Shown piece after piece: positions 16,093 to 24,900 of a stretch of 64,000 nt of DNA. The first letter of the stretch is position 1; every line of letters begins with the position of its first letter. The notes under the pieces were generated by a model. That model did not search any database, was not told where the DNA came from, and saw only the letters and a list, made by a program, of their open reading frames with translations. The position numbers and the translations under genes were made by a program. This DNA is from Pseudomonas mucoides (GTDB lineage: Bacteria; Pseudomonadota; Gammaproteobacteria; Pseudomonadales; Pseudomonadaceae): the NCBI RefSeq assembly GCF_015461845.1, contig NZ_JACOPW010000008.1:225707-289706 (forward strand). Direction: 5' to 3'.

Positions 16093-17676
16093 TTGAGCGA
16101 ACTTCTCAACCGCCGCCTGGCCCTGCTCGGCGAGCGCGCTAACCTCTCTCTGCTCGAACAGTGCCTTCACGGCATCGAACGTGAATGCCTGCGCGTGACC
16201 GGCGAAGGTCGCCTGGCGCAAACGCCGCACCCGGAAGAATTGGGTTCCGCGCTGACCAACGAACAAATCACCACCGACTATTCCGAGTCGCTGCTGGAGT
16301 TCATCACGCCCGCCCTGCCCGATCCGGCGGATACGCTGGCGAGCCTGGACAAGATCCATCGCTTTGCCTACAGCAAGCTCGGCAACGAGTTTCTGTGGAG
16401 CCCCTCGATGCCGTGCCCGTTGCCGGCCGAGGAAGACATCCCGATTGCCTATTACGGCACGTCCAACATCGGTCAGCTCAAGTATGTGTATCGCAAGGGC
16501 CTGGCCCTGCGCTACGGCAAGACCATGCAGTGCATCGCCGGGATTCACTACAACTTTTCCCTGCCGGAAAAGCTCTGGCCGTTACTCAAGGAGTCGGAAG
16601 GCTTTGTCGGCACCGACCGCGACTATCAGTCCTCGGCCTACATCGCACTGATCCGAAACTTCCGCCGCTATAGCTGGCTGCTGATGTACCTGTTTGGCGC
16701 CTCGCCGGCGCTGGACGCCGGCTTCCTGCGGGGGCGTTCGCACCAGTTGGAACAACTGGACCCGGACACCTTGTACTTGCCGTACGCCACCAGCCTGCGC
16801 ATGAGCGACCTGGGTTACCAGAGCAATGCCCAGGCCGGTCTGACGCCGTGCTACAACGACCTGTCGAGCTACACCGATAGCCTGCGCAAAGCGGTCGCCA
16901 CGCCGTATGCGCCGTATGTCGAAATCGGCACGCATCAGGACGGTGAGTGGGTTCAGCTCAACACCAATATTTTGCAGATCGAAAACGAGTACTACTCCAA
17001 CATCCGTCCGAAACGTGTGACCTATACCGGTGAACGGCCGATTCAGGCGCTGGTGGCCCGTGGCATTCAGTACGTTGAAGTGCGTTGCCTGGACATCAAC
17101 CCGTTCCTGCCGATGGGCATCGACCTCACCGAGTCGCGCTTCCTCGACGCGTTCCTGCTGTATTGCGCCCTGAACGACAGTCCGCTGTTGACCAATACGT
17201 CCTGCAGCAACGCCACCTCGAACTTCCTCAGCGTGGTCAAGGAAGGTCGCCGCCCGGGCCTGCAATTGCACCGCGACGGGCAGCCGGTGGACCTCAAGGA
17301 GTGGGCCAGCGAGTTGCTGGAGCAGATTGCTCCGTTGGCCGCGATGCTCGATCAAAGCCATGGTGGCGATGCTCATAGCAAGGCGCTGGATACGCAGTTG
17401 GCCAAGGTCAAGGATCCGTCGTTGACGCCTTCTGCCCAAGTGCTGGCGGCGATGGCGGAACACGAGGAAAGTTTTGCTCAGTTCTCTTTGCGTCAGAGCC
17501 GGACACATGCGGAGTTTTTCCGCAGCGAGCCTTTGAGTGAGGAAGACCAGGCGAAATTTGAATCGCTGGCGCGTTCGTCGCTGGCGGCTCAGGTTGAGCT
17601 GGAGCAGAACGAAGTCGGCGATTTCGATGTGTTTGTCGGGTCGTATCAGGCGAGTATTCTGGCGATCAGTAACTGA
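16093..17676 (+). CDS. gshA: glutamate-cysteine ligase
   Basis: First enzyme of glutathione synthesis: joins glutamate and cysteine with ATP, in the cytosol. The 527-residue protein is of the proteobacterial type 1 family, with GIERECLRVTGEGRLAQTPH (about 20-40), TTDYSESLLEFITP (substrate site) and RYSWLLMYLFGASPA. The start is taken as TTG 16093 (LSELLNRRLALLGE) because AAGGA (16081-16085) is spaced correctly for it; a GTG at 16078 overlaps that site. It ties the cysteine made and imported by the sulfur genes further right to thiol defence, although it stands alone here. Confidence 0.95.
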   Translation: MSELLNRRLALLGERANLSLLEQCLHGIERECLRVTGEGRLAQTPHPEELGSALTNEQITTDYSESLLEFITPALPDPADTLASLDKIHRFAYSKLGNEFLWSPSMPCPLPAEEDIPIAYYGTSNIGQLKYVYRKGLALRYGKTMQCIAGIHYNFSLPEKLWPLLKESEGFVGTDRDYQSSAYIALIRNFRRYSWLLMYLFGASPALDAGFLRGRSHQLEQLDPDTLYLPYATSLRMSDLGYQSNAQAGLTPCYNDLSSYTDSLRKAVATPYAPYVEIGTHQDGEWVQLNTNILQIENEYYSNIRPKRVTYTGERPIQALVARGIQYVEVRCLDINPFLPMGIDLTESRFLDAFLLYCALNDSPLLTNTSCSNATSNFLSVVKEGRRPGLQLHRDGQPVDLKEWASELLEQIAPLAAMLDQSHGGDAHSKALDTQLAKVKDPSLTPSAQVLAAMAEHEESFAQFSLRQSRTHAEFFRSEPLSEEDQAKFESLARSSLAAQVELEQNEVGDFDVFVGSYQASILAISN

Positions 17677-17703
17677 CCAGCCAAGGCAGATCCCTTGTTC
17701 ATT

Positions 17704-17734
17704 GATCGCTCCCACGCTCTGCGTGGGAACGATC
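17704..17734. repeat. 31-bp GATCGTTC palindrome
   Basis: GATCGCTCCCACGC, 3-base loop, GCGTGGGAACGATC. It lies 27 bases after gshA and could end its transcript. Confidence 0.75.
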
Positions 17735-17762
17735 AGGGGGAGGCATAGCGTTTTCCACACAT

Positions 17763-17861
17763 AACCGCGTGACCCAGCACTACGCGGTGGATGACTACCG
17801 GCCGGCGCGGCGGGTGATGCAGCGGGCGACGGTGTTGGGGGATGTGCCGTTTTTCCGGTAA
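17763..17861 (+). pseudogene. 3' relic of a taurine dioxygenase (TauD-family) gene
   Basis: Thirty-two codons read NRVTQHYAVDDYRPARRVMQ, RATVLGDVPFFR and stop. This is the C-terminal end of TauD/TfdA-type alpha-ketoglutarate dioxygenases, including the conserved TQHYA histidine (third iron ligand) and the final arginine region that binds alpha-ketoglutarate. Everything upstream is missing; the frame begins abruptly about 28 bases after a GATCGTTC palindrome. TauD releases sulfite from taurine, so this is a lost sulfur-scavenging gene. The junction next to a palindrome and a REPIN suggests repeat-associated deletion. Confidence 0.75.
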
Positions 17862-17891
17862 CCCCGGACTCTTCAGCGTCTGGTCTGGCCC

Positions 17892-17986
17892 CATCGCGAG
17901 CAAGCTCGCTCCCACAGGGTTAATGCTTGGCCACAAAAATTGGCCACCACCCATCCACTGTGGCAGCGAGCTTGCTCGCGATGGCG
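17892..17986. repeat. REPIN (inverted REP pair)
   Basis: CATCGCGAGCAAGCTCGCTC (17892-17911) and its inverse GCAGCGAGCTTGCTCGCGATGG, ending at about 17986. Sits between the TauD relic and the aldo/keto reductase gene. Confidence 0.85.
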
Positions 17987-18022
17987 GTGTAACAGACGCC
18001 GGAAAAATCCGGCGCCAAACGG

Positions 18023-19060
18023 TTACTCAGCCGTCGAAGGTTTCTCCCAAAGATTAATTCCGCCTTCCTGGGCAAACCGGTCAATCTCCGCCAATTCTTC
18101 AGCACTGAAGCTCAAATTCTTCAACGCCCCGACGTTCTCGATAATCTGCTCCGGCCGACTCGCACCGATCAGCGCTGAGGTCACTCGCGGATCGCGCAGC
18201 GTCCAGGCCAGCGCCAGTTGCGCCAGACTCTGCCCACGGCGCTTGGCAATCTCATTGAGCCCACGCACATGCGCAATGTTGGCCTCGGACAGGTGCGAGG
18301 ACTGCAACGAACCACCGCCCGGACGATTGACCCGCGCATCCTTCGGAATGCCGTTGAGGTACTTATCGGTCAGCAACCCCTGCGCCAACGGCGTGAAAGC
18401 AATCACGCCAGTGCCGAGTTCGTCGGTGACGTCCAGCAGGTCTTTTTCCACCCAACGATTGAGCAGGTTGTAGGCCGGCTGATGAATCAGCAGTGGCACT
18501 TTCCACTCTTTCAACAGCGCCGCCATCTCACGGGTTTTCACCCCGGAATACGACGAGATCCCGATGTACAAGGCCTTGCCTTGCTGTACGGCGGTGGCCA
18601 GCGCGCTGGCAGTTTCTTCCAGTGGGGTGTCCGGGTCGAAGCGGTGCGAATAGAAAATATCCACATAATCCAGGCCCAGACGCTGCAGGCTCTGATCCAG
18701 GCTGGCCAGCACGTATTTGCGCGAACCACCGCCCTGCCCGTAAGGACCGGGCCACATGTCCCAGCCAGCCTTGCTGGAGATGATCAGCTCATCGCGGTAC
18801 TGCTTGAAATCTTCGCGCAGCAGACGGCCAAAGTTGATCTCGGCACTGCCATACGGCGGGCCATAGTTGTTGGCCAGGTCAAAGTGGTTGATGCCCAGGT
18901 CGAACGCCGTGCGCAGCAACGCGCGCTGGGTATCGATCGGCGTGCTGTCACCGAAGTTGTGCCACAGGCCCAGGGACAGTGCCGGCAGCACCAGACCGCT
19001 GCGACCCACGCGGCGGTAAGGAATGGAATCGTAGCGGTTTTCGGCAGCGGTGTAGGTCAT
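18023..19060 (-). CDS. aldo/keto reductase, L-glyceraldehyde-3-phosphate reductase type (YghZ/MgrA)
   Basis: A 345-residue NADPH-dependent aldo/keto reductase of the YghZ subfamily, recognised by YRRVGRSGLVLPALSLGLWHNFG, GINHFDLANNYGPPYGSAE and SSKAGWDMWPGPYG. The catalytic tetrad is visible: Asp and Tyr in FDLANNYG, Lys in SSKAG, His in FYSHRFDP. E. coli YghZ reduces L-glyceraldehyde 3-phosphate and methylglyoxal, a detoxification role. Start ATG 19060 with an AGAGGA about 6 bases upstream. The gene is flanked by repeats on both sides and has no obvious operon partner. Confidence 0.88.
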   Translation of the reverse strand: MTYTAAENRYDSIPYRRVGRSGLVLPALSLGLWHNFGDSTPIDTQRALLRTAFDLGINHFDLANNYGPPYGSAEINFGRLLREDFKQYRDELIISSKAGWDMWPGPYGQGGGSRKYVLASLDQSLQRLGLDYVDIFYSHRFDPDTPLEETASALATAVQQGKALYIGISSYSGVKTREMAALLKEWKVPLLIHQPAYNLLNRWVEKDLLDVTDELGTGVIAFTPLAQGLLTDKYLNGIPKDARVNRPGGGSLQSSHLSEANIAHVRGLNEIAKRRGQSLAQLALAWTLRDPRVTSALIGASRPEQIIENVGALKNLSFSAEELAEIDRFAQEGGINLWEKPSTAE

Positions 19061-19179
19061 CGAATCCTCTCTTGTCGGTCTTGAATGTGGTATCGACTGC
19101 TTCGCAAGTTGCCCAGCATACGCCCAGACAAACGCCGATAAACCTCGGACTCGAGAAAATGCTGAAACGTTTCACAAAT

Positions 19180-19292
19180 GATCGTTCCTACGCTCTGCGT
19201 GGGGATGCTGCCGGGAACGATCTGCGTTCCGTTTTTTGAAGTGACGCAGAGCGTCACGGGATGCATTCCCACGCGGAGCATGGGAAAGATCT
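19180..19292. repeat. two rearranged GATCGTTC palindromes
   Basis: GATCGTTCCTACGCTCTGCG starts at 19180 and reaches a complementary GGGAACGATC (19213-19222) with an 11-base insertion; a second set (GTGACGCAGAGCGTCAC 19241-19257 and CATTCCCACGC...CATGGGAAAGATC 19264-19291) follows. These are degenerate members of the palindrome family, nested or tandem. Confidence 0.55.
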
Positions 19293-19296
19293 GCTC

Positions 19297-20187
19297 TCAA
19301 ATGGCCCCCGCAAACACCTCCTCCAACCAATCCACAAACACTCGAACCCGTGGCGACATGTGGCGGTTATGCGGATACAGCACCGATACCGGCATCGGCG
19401 GTGGTGGCGTGTCGGTGAGAACTTCCTGCACCAGCCCTTGGGCAATCAGGGTCTCCATCCGGTAATGCGGGCACTGGATCAGCCCGAGTCCGGCAATCGC
19501 CGAGGCGGCGTAGATTTGCGCGCCGAACACTGAAAGCGCGCCGTCGATGGCGACTTCCTTCAGTTCACCATTCACCATGAATTCGAACGGAAACAACTTG
19601 GCGGTGGTGCGCGAGACGTAGTTCACCGCGCGGTGATGCTTGAGGTCGTCGAGGGTTTTCGGTTCGCCGTATTTACGCAAGTACGCGGGGCTGGCGCAGG
19701 TGATCTGGCGCAGGTGGGCGATGCGTTTTCCGATCAGGGCCGAATCACTCAACGTGCCCGCGCGCAGTACGCAGTCGACGCCTTCGGCGATCAAGTCGAC
19801 AAAGCGGTCGGACTCGCTGATGGACAGTTCGATCTGCGGGTAGCGTTCCATGAACTGCGGCAAGGCGGGGATCACAAAACTTTTCGCCAACGTGCCGTGC
19901 AGGTCGACGCGCAGCCGGCCTTTCGGTGCGCAGCCGCGAAACGCCAGTTCGGCCTCTTCCAGTTCCGCCAGCAGTTGCACGCAGCGCAGGTAATACGCCT
20001 CGCCATCCAGCGTCGGGCGCACCTTGCGCGTACTACGCTCCAGCAATCGCGTGCCGAGCCAGGCTTCGAACTGGTTCAGGGTGTGCGTCAACGTGGCGCG
20101 CGGCAGGTTCAGGTCGTCGGCCGCCAGGGTGAAGCTGCTGCGCTCGTAAATCCGCACGAACACCTTCATCGCTTTGACTTGATCCAT
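19297..20187 (-). CDS. LysR-family transcriptional regulator
   Basis: A 296-residue LysR regulator. The winged helix-turn-helix occupies residues 3-62 (MKVFVRIYERSSFTLAADDL, LPRATLTHTLNQFEAWLG), followed by the ligand-binding domain of the CrgA/DhcR-type (RGCAPKGRLRVDLHG, SISESDRFVDLIAEGVDCVLR). It is divergent from the SDR gene at 20309 with 121 bases between, the usual arrangement for a LysR regulator and its target. The inducer is unknown. Confidence 0.9.
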   Translation of the reverse strand: MDQVKAMKVFVRIYERSSFTLAADDLNLPRATLTHTLNQFEAWLGTRLLERSTRKVRPTLDGEAYYLRCVQLLAELEEAELAFRGCAPKGRLRVDLHGTLAKSFVIPALPQFMERYPQIELSISESDRFVDLIAEGVDCVLRAGTLSDSALIGKRIAHLRQITCASPAYLRKYGEPKTLDDLKHHRAVNYVSRTTAKLFPFEFMVNGELKEVAIDGALSVFGAQIYAASAIAGLGLIQCPHYRMETLIAQGLVQEVLTDTPPPPMPVSVLYPHNRHMSPRVRVFVDWLEEVFAGAI

Positions 20188-20308
20188 GCCGACCTCCGAT
20201 TGTTGGCGATTCTTGAACAGTCAAGGCAACTCTCGTGCATTTATCGACCTGAGTAAACATGTGAGTCTGGCTTCACACCGAGCCCACCCCTGATCAGGAA
20301 TCAACACC

Positions 20309-21043
20309 ATGAGTATTCAGAAAGTTGCCATCGTCACCGGCGCCTCGCGCGGCATCGGCGCTGTGATCGCCAGACAATTGGCCCGCGACGGTTTCGCCGT
20401 CGCCATCAATTACGCCAGCAGCGCCACTGAAGCGTCGGCCCTGGTGGTGGAGTTGCGTCAGGCCCGCCATCAAGCCATAGCGATCAAGGCTGACGTGGCC
20501 AACGCCGACGACGTGCGTCGGATGTTCGACGAGACCGAAACGCAACTGGGGAAAGTCGATGTACTGATCAATAACGCCGGCATCCTCAAAGTGCTGCCGC
20601 TGGCGCAACACACCGATGAATTGTTCGAGCAGACGTTCAACATTCACGCACGCGGCACGTTCAACACCTTGCGTGAAGCGGCGACGCGCTTGAACAGCGG
20701 CGGGCGGATCGTCAACTTTTCCAGCAGCACCGTCGGCCTTAACCTGCCAGGTTACGCGGTGTACATTGCCAGCAAAGCGGCGGTGGAATCGCTGACCCAG
20801 GTGTTTGCCAAGGAAATGCGCGGGCGCAATATCACCGTGAATGCCGTGGCGCCGGGGCCGGTGGCCACTGAGTTGTTTTTGCACGGCAAGAGTGAAGAGC
20901 AGATTCAGAATTTCGCGAAGATGCCTCCGCTGGAACGGCTGGGTCAGCCGGAGGATATTGCTCGGGTGGTGTCGTTTCTGGTGGGGCCGGACTCGGCCTG
21001 GGTCAACGGGCAGATTTTGCGCGCTAATGGTGGGTTGGTTTAA
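20309..21043 (+). CDS. short-chain dehydrogenase/reductase
   Basis: A 244-residue classical SDR oxidoreductase. The N-terminal nucleotide site TGASRGIGAVIAR (11-23), the NNAG motif (VLINNAGIL, about 88-96) and the catalytic YIASK (Tyr and Lys, about 152-156) with serine in NFSSST are all present. The basic/neutral residues after strand 2 (NYASSATEA) suggest NADP(H). It resembles FabG-like 3-ketoacyl reductases, but substrate is unknown. Probably controlled by the divergent LysR gene. ATG 20309 is preceded by an AGGAA. Confidence 0.9.
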   Translation: MSIQKVAIVTGASRGIGAVIARQLARDGFAVAINYASSATEASALVVELRQARHQAIAIKADVANADDVRRMFDETETQLGKVDVLINNAGILKVLPLAQHTDELFEQTFNIHARGTFNTLREAATRLNSGGRIVNFSSSTVGLNLPGYAVYIASKAAVESLTQVFAKEMRGRNITVNAVAPGPVATELFLHGKSEEQIQNFAKMPPLERLGQPEDIARVVSFLVGPDSAWVNGQILRANGGLV

Positions 21044-21123
21044 CTATGCTCAATCCAAGACCCTAGTGACCCTTTCGCGAGCAGGCTTACCAGGAAACAA
21101 ATCTCTAAAGGGCAAAACCCACC

Positions 21124-21384
21124 ATGCACACCGCCATCATCATCACCTTCGGCCTGGCCCTCCTCGCCCTGATGCTGTTCATCGGCGAGAAAATCGGCTT
21201 CAGCCGCCAGACACTGACCTACAGCTTTGTAGTCCTGTGGCTGGCGCTGACAGTGATCAACGGCGCCATCGGCGTGGTCACTGCCGGCCAGTCCTTGAGC
21301 TCGGAGCTGGGGATCGGCACGGTGGTGTTCAGTGTGCCAGTGGCGGCGCTGGTGTTGTTCATGGTGTTGAGCGCCGAGGCCTGA
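21124..21384 (+). CDS. small inner-membrane protein (86 aa), unknown function
   Basis: An 86-residue very hydrophobic protein with three predicted membrane helices (about 4-20, 32-53 and 65-84) and few charged residues. No motif is recognised. The start ATG 21124 lies 15 bases after AAAGGGC. It converges with betT with only 16 bases between the stop codons. Its neighbours do not point to a role. Confidence 0.65.
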   Translation: MHTAIIITFGLALLALMLFIGEKIGFSRQTLTYSFVVLWLALTVINGAIGVVTAGQSLSSELGIGTVVFSVPVAALVLFMVLSAEA

Positions 21385-21400
21385 AACAGGCCCCGCGTTA

Positions 21401-23395
21401 CTAACGCACCAAATGCAAAAACTGCAGATGCCGTTCGTACTGGTCAAGGATGTCGTTGATGATCTGGTCCTTGGTGTAGCCCACCAGATCGTAGTCCTGA
21501 CTGCCCTCGCTCAAATGCACTTCGGCCCGGTAATAACGACGGTTGTTGAGCTGCTTGGAGCCCATGCCGCCACGGGCAAAGGATGGCGTGAAGTAACCGC
21601 GCATCTGCACCTGATAAATAAACGGATGCTCTTCACCGTGACCGATTTCCAGGCTGACACTGTCGTTGACCGGGTCCGGTTGCGTGATCACATTCAAACC
21701 CTTCTCGACGAACACCGCCGACACTTCCTCGATCGCCGGGCGCACCGTGGTATCGAGAAAACGATACACCTCATCCCGGGACGGGAAGTGCACCGCCTGA
21801 CTCAAGCGCTGACGCCAGCCACCGCGCCGTGAGCCGGCCACCGGTGCCAGGGAATGCAGTTGCGCAATCTGCTTCTGCGACTCCAGGTAGAACGCCTTGT
21901 GCAGCCCCCACATCATCAACAGCAGGATCAGCGAGAACGGCAGCGACGTCAGCACCACCGCCGACTTCAACGCATCGATGCTGCCGGAGAACAGCAGCGC
22001 ACTGGTCACCAGTGCGGTCATCGCGCCCCAGAACACCCGCAGCCATTTCGGCCCGTCTTCATCCGGGTTGCCGCCCTTGGCGGACAACGTCGACAACACC
22101 ACCGTGCCGGAGTCAGCCGAGGTGACGAAGAACACGAAGCTGATGAACACCGTCACGGCGATCACCGTTTTGCTCCACGGGTAGGTTTCCAGCAGCAAGT
22201 AGAGGGTCATCGACGGGTTGTCGATGGCCGACATGCCGAGCGCACTCATGCCGTGGTTGAGCACTTGATCGATGGCGCTGTTGCCGAAGATCGACATCCA
22301 CGCCAGGGTGAAACCGAGCGGGATCAGCAGCACGCCGAAGACGAATTCGCGGATGGTGCGGCCACGGGAAATCCGCGCGATGAACAGGCCCACAAACGGT
22401 GACCATGCGATCCACCAGGCCCAGTAAAACACCGTCCAGCCGCCGAGCCAGTCGCTGGGTTTGTCATAGGCGTACAGGTCGAAACTCTTCATCGGCAAGG
22501 CGCCGAGGTAGTCGCCGATGTTTTGGATCAGGGTGTTCAACAGGTGCTGCGTGGGGCCGGCGAACAGCACGAACAGCAGCAGTGCGCAGGCCAGCAGCAT
22601 GTTGATGTCGGACATCACCCGCACGCCTTTATCGACGCCAGACACTGCGACGATGATCGCCGCGCCCATCATCAGCGTAATCAGGCCGACCTGAATCCAC
22701 TGGGTGTGGGCGATGCCGAACAAGTAATCCAGACCGGAGTTAAGGTGCAGCACACCAAAACCCATGTCGGCACCGAGGCCGAACACCGTGGCGATGATGC
22801 CGAAGCCGTCCACCGCGTAACCGATGGGGCCGTTGATACGCTTGCCGATCAGCGGGTACAGCGCCGAGCGGAGGGCCAGCGGCAGGTTGTGACGGTAGGC
22901 GAAGTAGGCCAGCGCCATGCCGACAAAAGCGAACACGCCCCAGCCGTGCAGACCCCAGTGCAGAAACAGAATCTGCATCGCCTGACGCGCAGCCTCCGGT
23001 GTACCGGCCGTGCCTTGGGGCGGTTGCGCCAAGTGGGTCAGCGGTTCGGACACACAAAAGAAAAACAGCGTGATGCTGATCCCGGCGGCGAACAGCATGC
23101 CGGCCCAGGACAGGTAACTGAACTCGGGTTCGTCGTGGTCGGCACCGAGCTTGATCTTGCCGTAGCCGGACAAGGCGGTGACCACCACGAAGACCAGATA
23201 CAGGGTCATCGCGAGCATGTAGTACCAGCCGACCGTATTGGCCGCCCAGTTTTGCGCCGCCAGCAACCAGGCACCGGCTTGCTCGGGCATGGCGATGACG
23301 ACAATGCCGAAGAGCAGAATGAAGCTCGCCGAGAAGTAGAACACCGGCGGGTTCATGCGGACCAGGCCGCTGGGTGGGATAGACGATGCACTCAT
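21401..23395 (-). CDS. betT: BCCT-family choline/betaine transporter (BetT type)
   Basis: A 664-residue inner-membrane transporter with twelve helices. The BCCT tryptophan-rich signature WTVFYWAWWIAWSPFVGLFI is in the middle of the protein. A long cytoplasmic C-terminal domain of about 150 residues follows the last helix, as in BetT of E. coli and P. syringae, where it helps osmotic regulation. It probably imports choline as a source of glycine betaine. The start at 23395 (MSASSIPPSG) follows AGAGGTG; a longer frame from 23479 lacks support. A perfect 11-base inverted repeat upstream resembles a BetI operator. Confidence 0.85.
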   Translation of the reverse strand: MSASSIPPSGLVRMNPPVFYFSASFILLFGIVVIAMPEQAGAWLLAAQNWAANTVGWYYMLAMTLYLVFVVVTALSGYGKIKLGADHDEPEFSYLSWAGMLFAAGISITLFFFCVSEPLTHLAQPPQGTAGTPEAARQAMQILFLHWGLHGWGVFAFVGMALAYFAYRHNLPLALRSALYPLIGKRINGPIGYAVDGFGIIATVFGLGADMGFGVLHLNSGLDYLFGIAHTQWIQVGLITLMMGAAIIVAVSGVDKGVRVMSDINMLLACALLLFVLFAGPTQHLLNTLIQNIGDYLGALPMKSFDLYAYDKPSDWLGGWTVFYWAWWIAWSPFVGLFIARISRGRTIREFVFGVLLIPLGFTLAWMSIFGNSAIDQVLNHGMSALGMSAIDNPSMTLYLLLETYPWSKTVIAVTVFISFVFFVTSADSGTVVLSTLSAKGGNPDEDGPKWLRVFWGAMTALVTSALLFSGSIDALKSAVVLTSLPFSLILLLMMWGLHKAFYLESQKQIAQLHSLAPVAGSRRGGWRQRLSQAVHFPSRDEVYRFLDTTVRPAIEEVSAVFVEKGLNVITQPDPVNDSVSLEIGHGEEHPFIYQVQMRGYFTPSFARGGMGSKQLNNRRYYRAEVHLSEGSQDYDLVGYTKDQIINDILDQYERHLQFLHLVR

Positions 23396-23487
23396 GAAAC
23401 GTGCACCTCTAAGGGGTAAAACGTGGCTGTAGAAATCAGACTCAGCAAAGGCAAGCCTCCTGTTGTGAGCGGGCAGCAAACTGCCGG

Positions 23488-23515
23488 TTTAACTTGAATG
23501 AGCGTTCAAGTTAAA
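23488..23515. promoter_or_regulatory. candidate BetI operator upstream of betT
   Basis: TTTAACTTGAA (23488-23498), 6 bases, TTCAAGTTAAA (23505-23515): a perfect 11-base inverted repeat about 93 bases before the betT start. BetI, the choline-responsive TetR repressor, binds palindromes built on TTGAA...TTCAA, so the fit to the neighbouring gene is good. betI itself is not in this window. Confidence 0.6.
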
Positions 23516-23660
23516 CATGGATAGGGGGCTAAGGACTAATCCCTGGGCTCGGCGGTACTGTTCGTACGCTAGCTCAAGGATGGGTAAGAGGAGGGATTTT
23601 GAGGATTCGTTCAGTTGAGATTTAGCTGAATGCCGTTGTCTCGGCACGGCTTGAAATCCA

Positions 23661-23753
23661 ATCGCGAGCAAGCTCGCTCCCACAGTGGATTTGGGTCAGT
23701 CCACGCTATTGTGAACACCACAAAACCCTGTGGGAGCGAGCTTGCTCGCGATG
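23661..23753. repeat. REPIN (inverted REP pair)
   Basis: ATCGCGAGCAAGCTCGCTCC at 23661 is inverted by GTGGGAGCGAGCTTGCTCGC near 23730-23753. Together with the operator above it accounts for most of the 388-base space between betT and epsC; no gene is seen there. Confidence 0.85.
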
Positions 23754-23783
23754 AGGCCGGATCAGTCAATCGAGATTCCGGAC

Positions 23784-24710
23784 CTACTTCTGCGTCCCAT
23801 CATCATGCTGCAAATTCGCCTGCGTCAGGTTGCACCCCGCCGGCACGCTGCGGGTCAGCCACACATTGCCGCCAATGGTCGAGCCCTTGCCAATCGTGAT
23901 CCGCCCCAAAATCGTCGCCCCGGCATAAATCACCACGTCGTCTTCAACAATCGGATGCCGCGGATGGCCCTTCTGCAACTGACCGTCTTCATCGGACGGG
24001 AAGCGCTTGGCGCCCAGCGTGACCGCCTGATAAATCCGCACGCGCTCACCGATAATCGCGGTCTCGCCGATCACCACGCCCGTCCCGTGATCAATGAAAA
24101 AGCTGCGGCCGATCTGCGCGCCAGGGTGAATGTCGATTCCGGTGGCCGAGTGGGCGATCTCCGAACTGATCCGCGCCAGCAACGGCAACCCGGCGCGGTA
24201 CAAATGGTGCGCCAGGCGATGGTGAATCACCGCCAGAATGCCCGGATAGCAAAGCAACACTTCGTCGACGCTGCGCGCCGCCGGGTCGCCGTGGTAGGCA
24301 GCCAGCACATCGCTGTCCAGCAAACTGCGCAGTCCCGGCAAGGCGAGCGCGAAGTCCTGAATGATCTGAATGGTTTTCGCCTCGATGTCGGCCTCCGCCT
24401 GCTGGCTGTGGCGAGCGGCATAGTGCAATTCGAGTCGTGCCTGGGCCAGCAACGCATTGAGCGCCACATCGAGGGTATGGCCGACGTAGAAGTCTTCACT
24501 CTCCTCGCGCAAATCCACCGGCCCCAGGCGCATCGGGAACAACGCCCCGCAGAGTGCTTCAAGGATCTCCGCCATGGCCGCTCGCGACGGCAATTCGCGC
24601 CCGCCCTGCTCGGTGCTGGCACGCCCATTTTGTGCACGCCACTGCGAACGCGCCGTGCGCAGTTGGCTGACGATGGTCTGCAGTTGCCAATGACTGGAAC
24701 GCTCGCTCAC
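23784..24710 (-). CDS. epsC: serine O-acetyltransferase EpsC
   Basis: A 308-residue CysE-like enzyme that acetylates serine with acetyl-CoA to give O-acetylserine, the precursor of cysteine and the inducer (as N-acetylserine) of CysB. The C-terminal left-handed beta-helix is visible in hexapeptide repeats, for example GIDIHPGAQIGRSFFIDHGT and VVIGETAIIGERVRIYQAVT. The long N-terminal helical domain is the EpsC form. It is divergent from dcyD with a 190-base intergenic region, so cysteine synthesis and D-cysteine breakdown genes face each other, a known Pseudomonas arrangement with the cystine transporter next door. Confidence 0.93.
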   Translation of the reverse strand: MSERSSHWQLQTIVSQLRTARSQWRAQNGRASTEQGGRELPSRAAMAEILEALCGALFPMRLGPVDLREESEDFYVGHTLDVALNALLAQARLELHYAARHSQQAEADIEAKTIQIIQDFALALPGLRSLLDSDVLAAYHGDPAARSVDEVLLCYPGILAVIHHRLAHHLYRAGLPLLARISSEIAHSATGIDIHPGAQIGRSFFIDHGTGVVIGETAIIGERVRIYQAVTLGAKRFPSDEDGQLQKGHPRHPIVEDDVVIYAGATILGRITIGKGSTIGGNVWLTRSVPAGCNLTQANLQHDDGTQK

Positions 24711-24900
24711 GGTAAAAACTCCTCACGGGCGGCCGGACTGTCTGGCCGCGCTGACGGCGTTTACTTTACGGCATGGTCTTGAGGCCGAATTAAGAACCAA
24801 TTGTGCAGAGCTCAGAATCTTTGGCTATAAGCGATTGGCGGTTGCCCAGGCAAATGGGCGTGCCTATAGTCCTGTCATCTTTCTCCGCCAGTACGGACCC

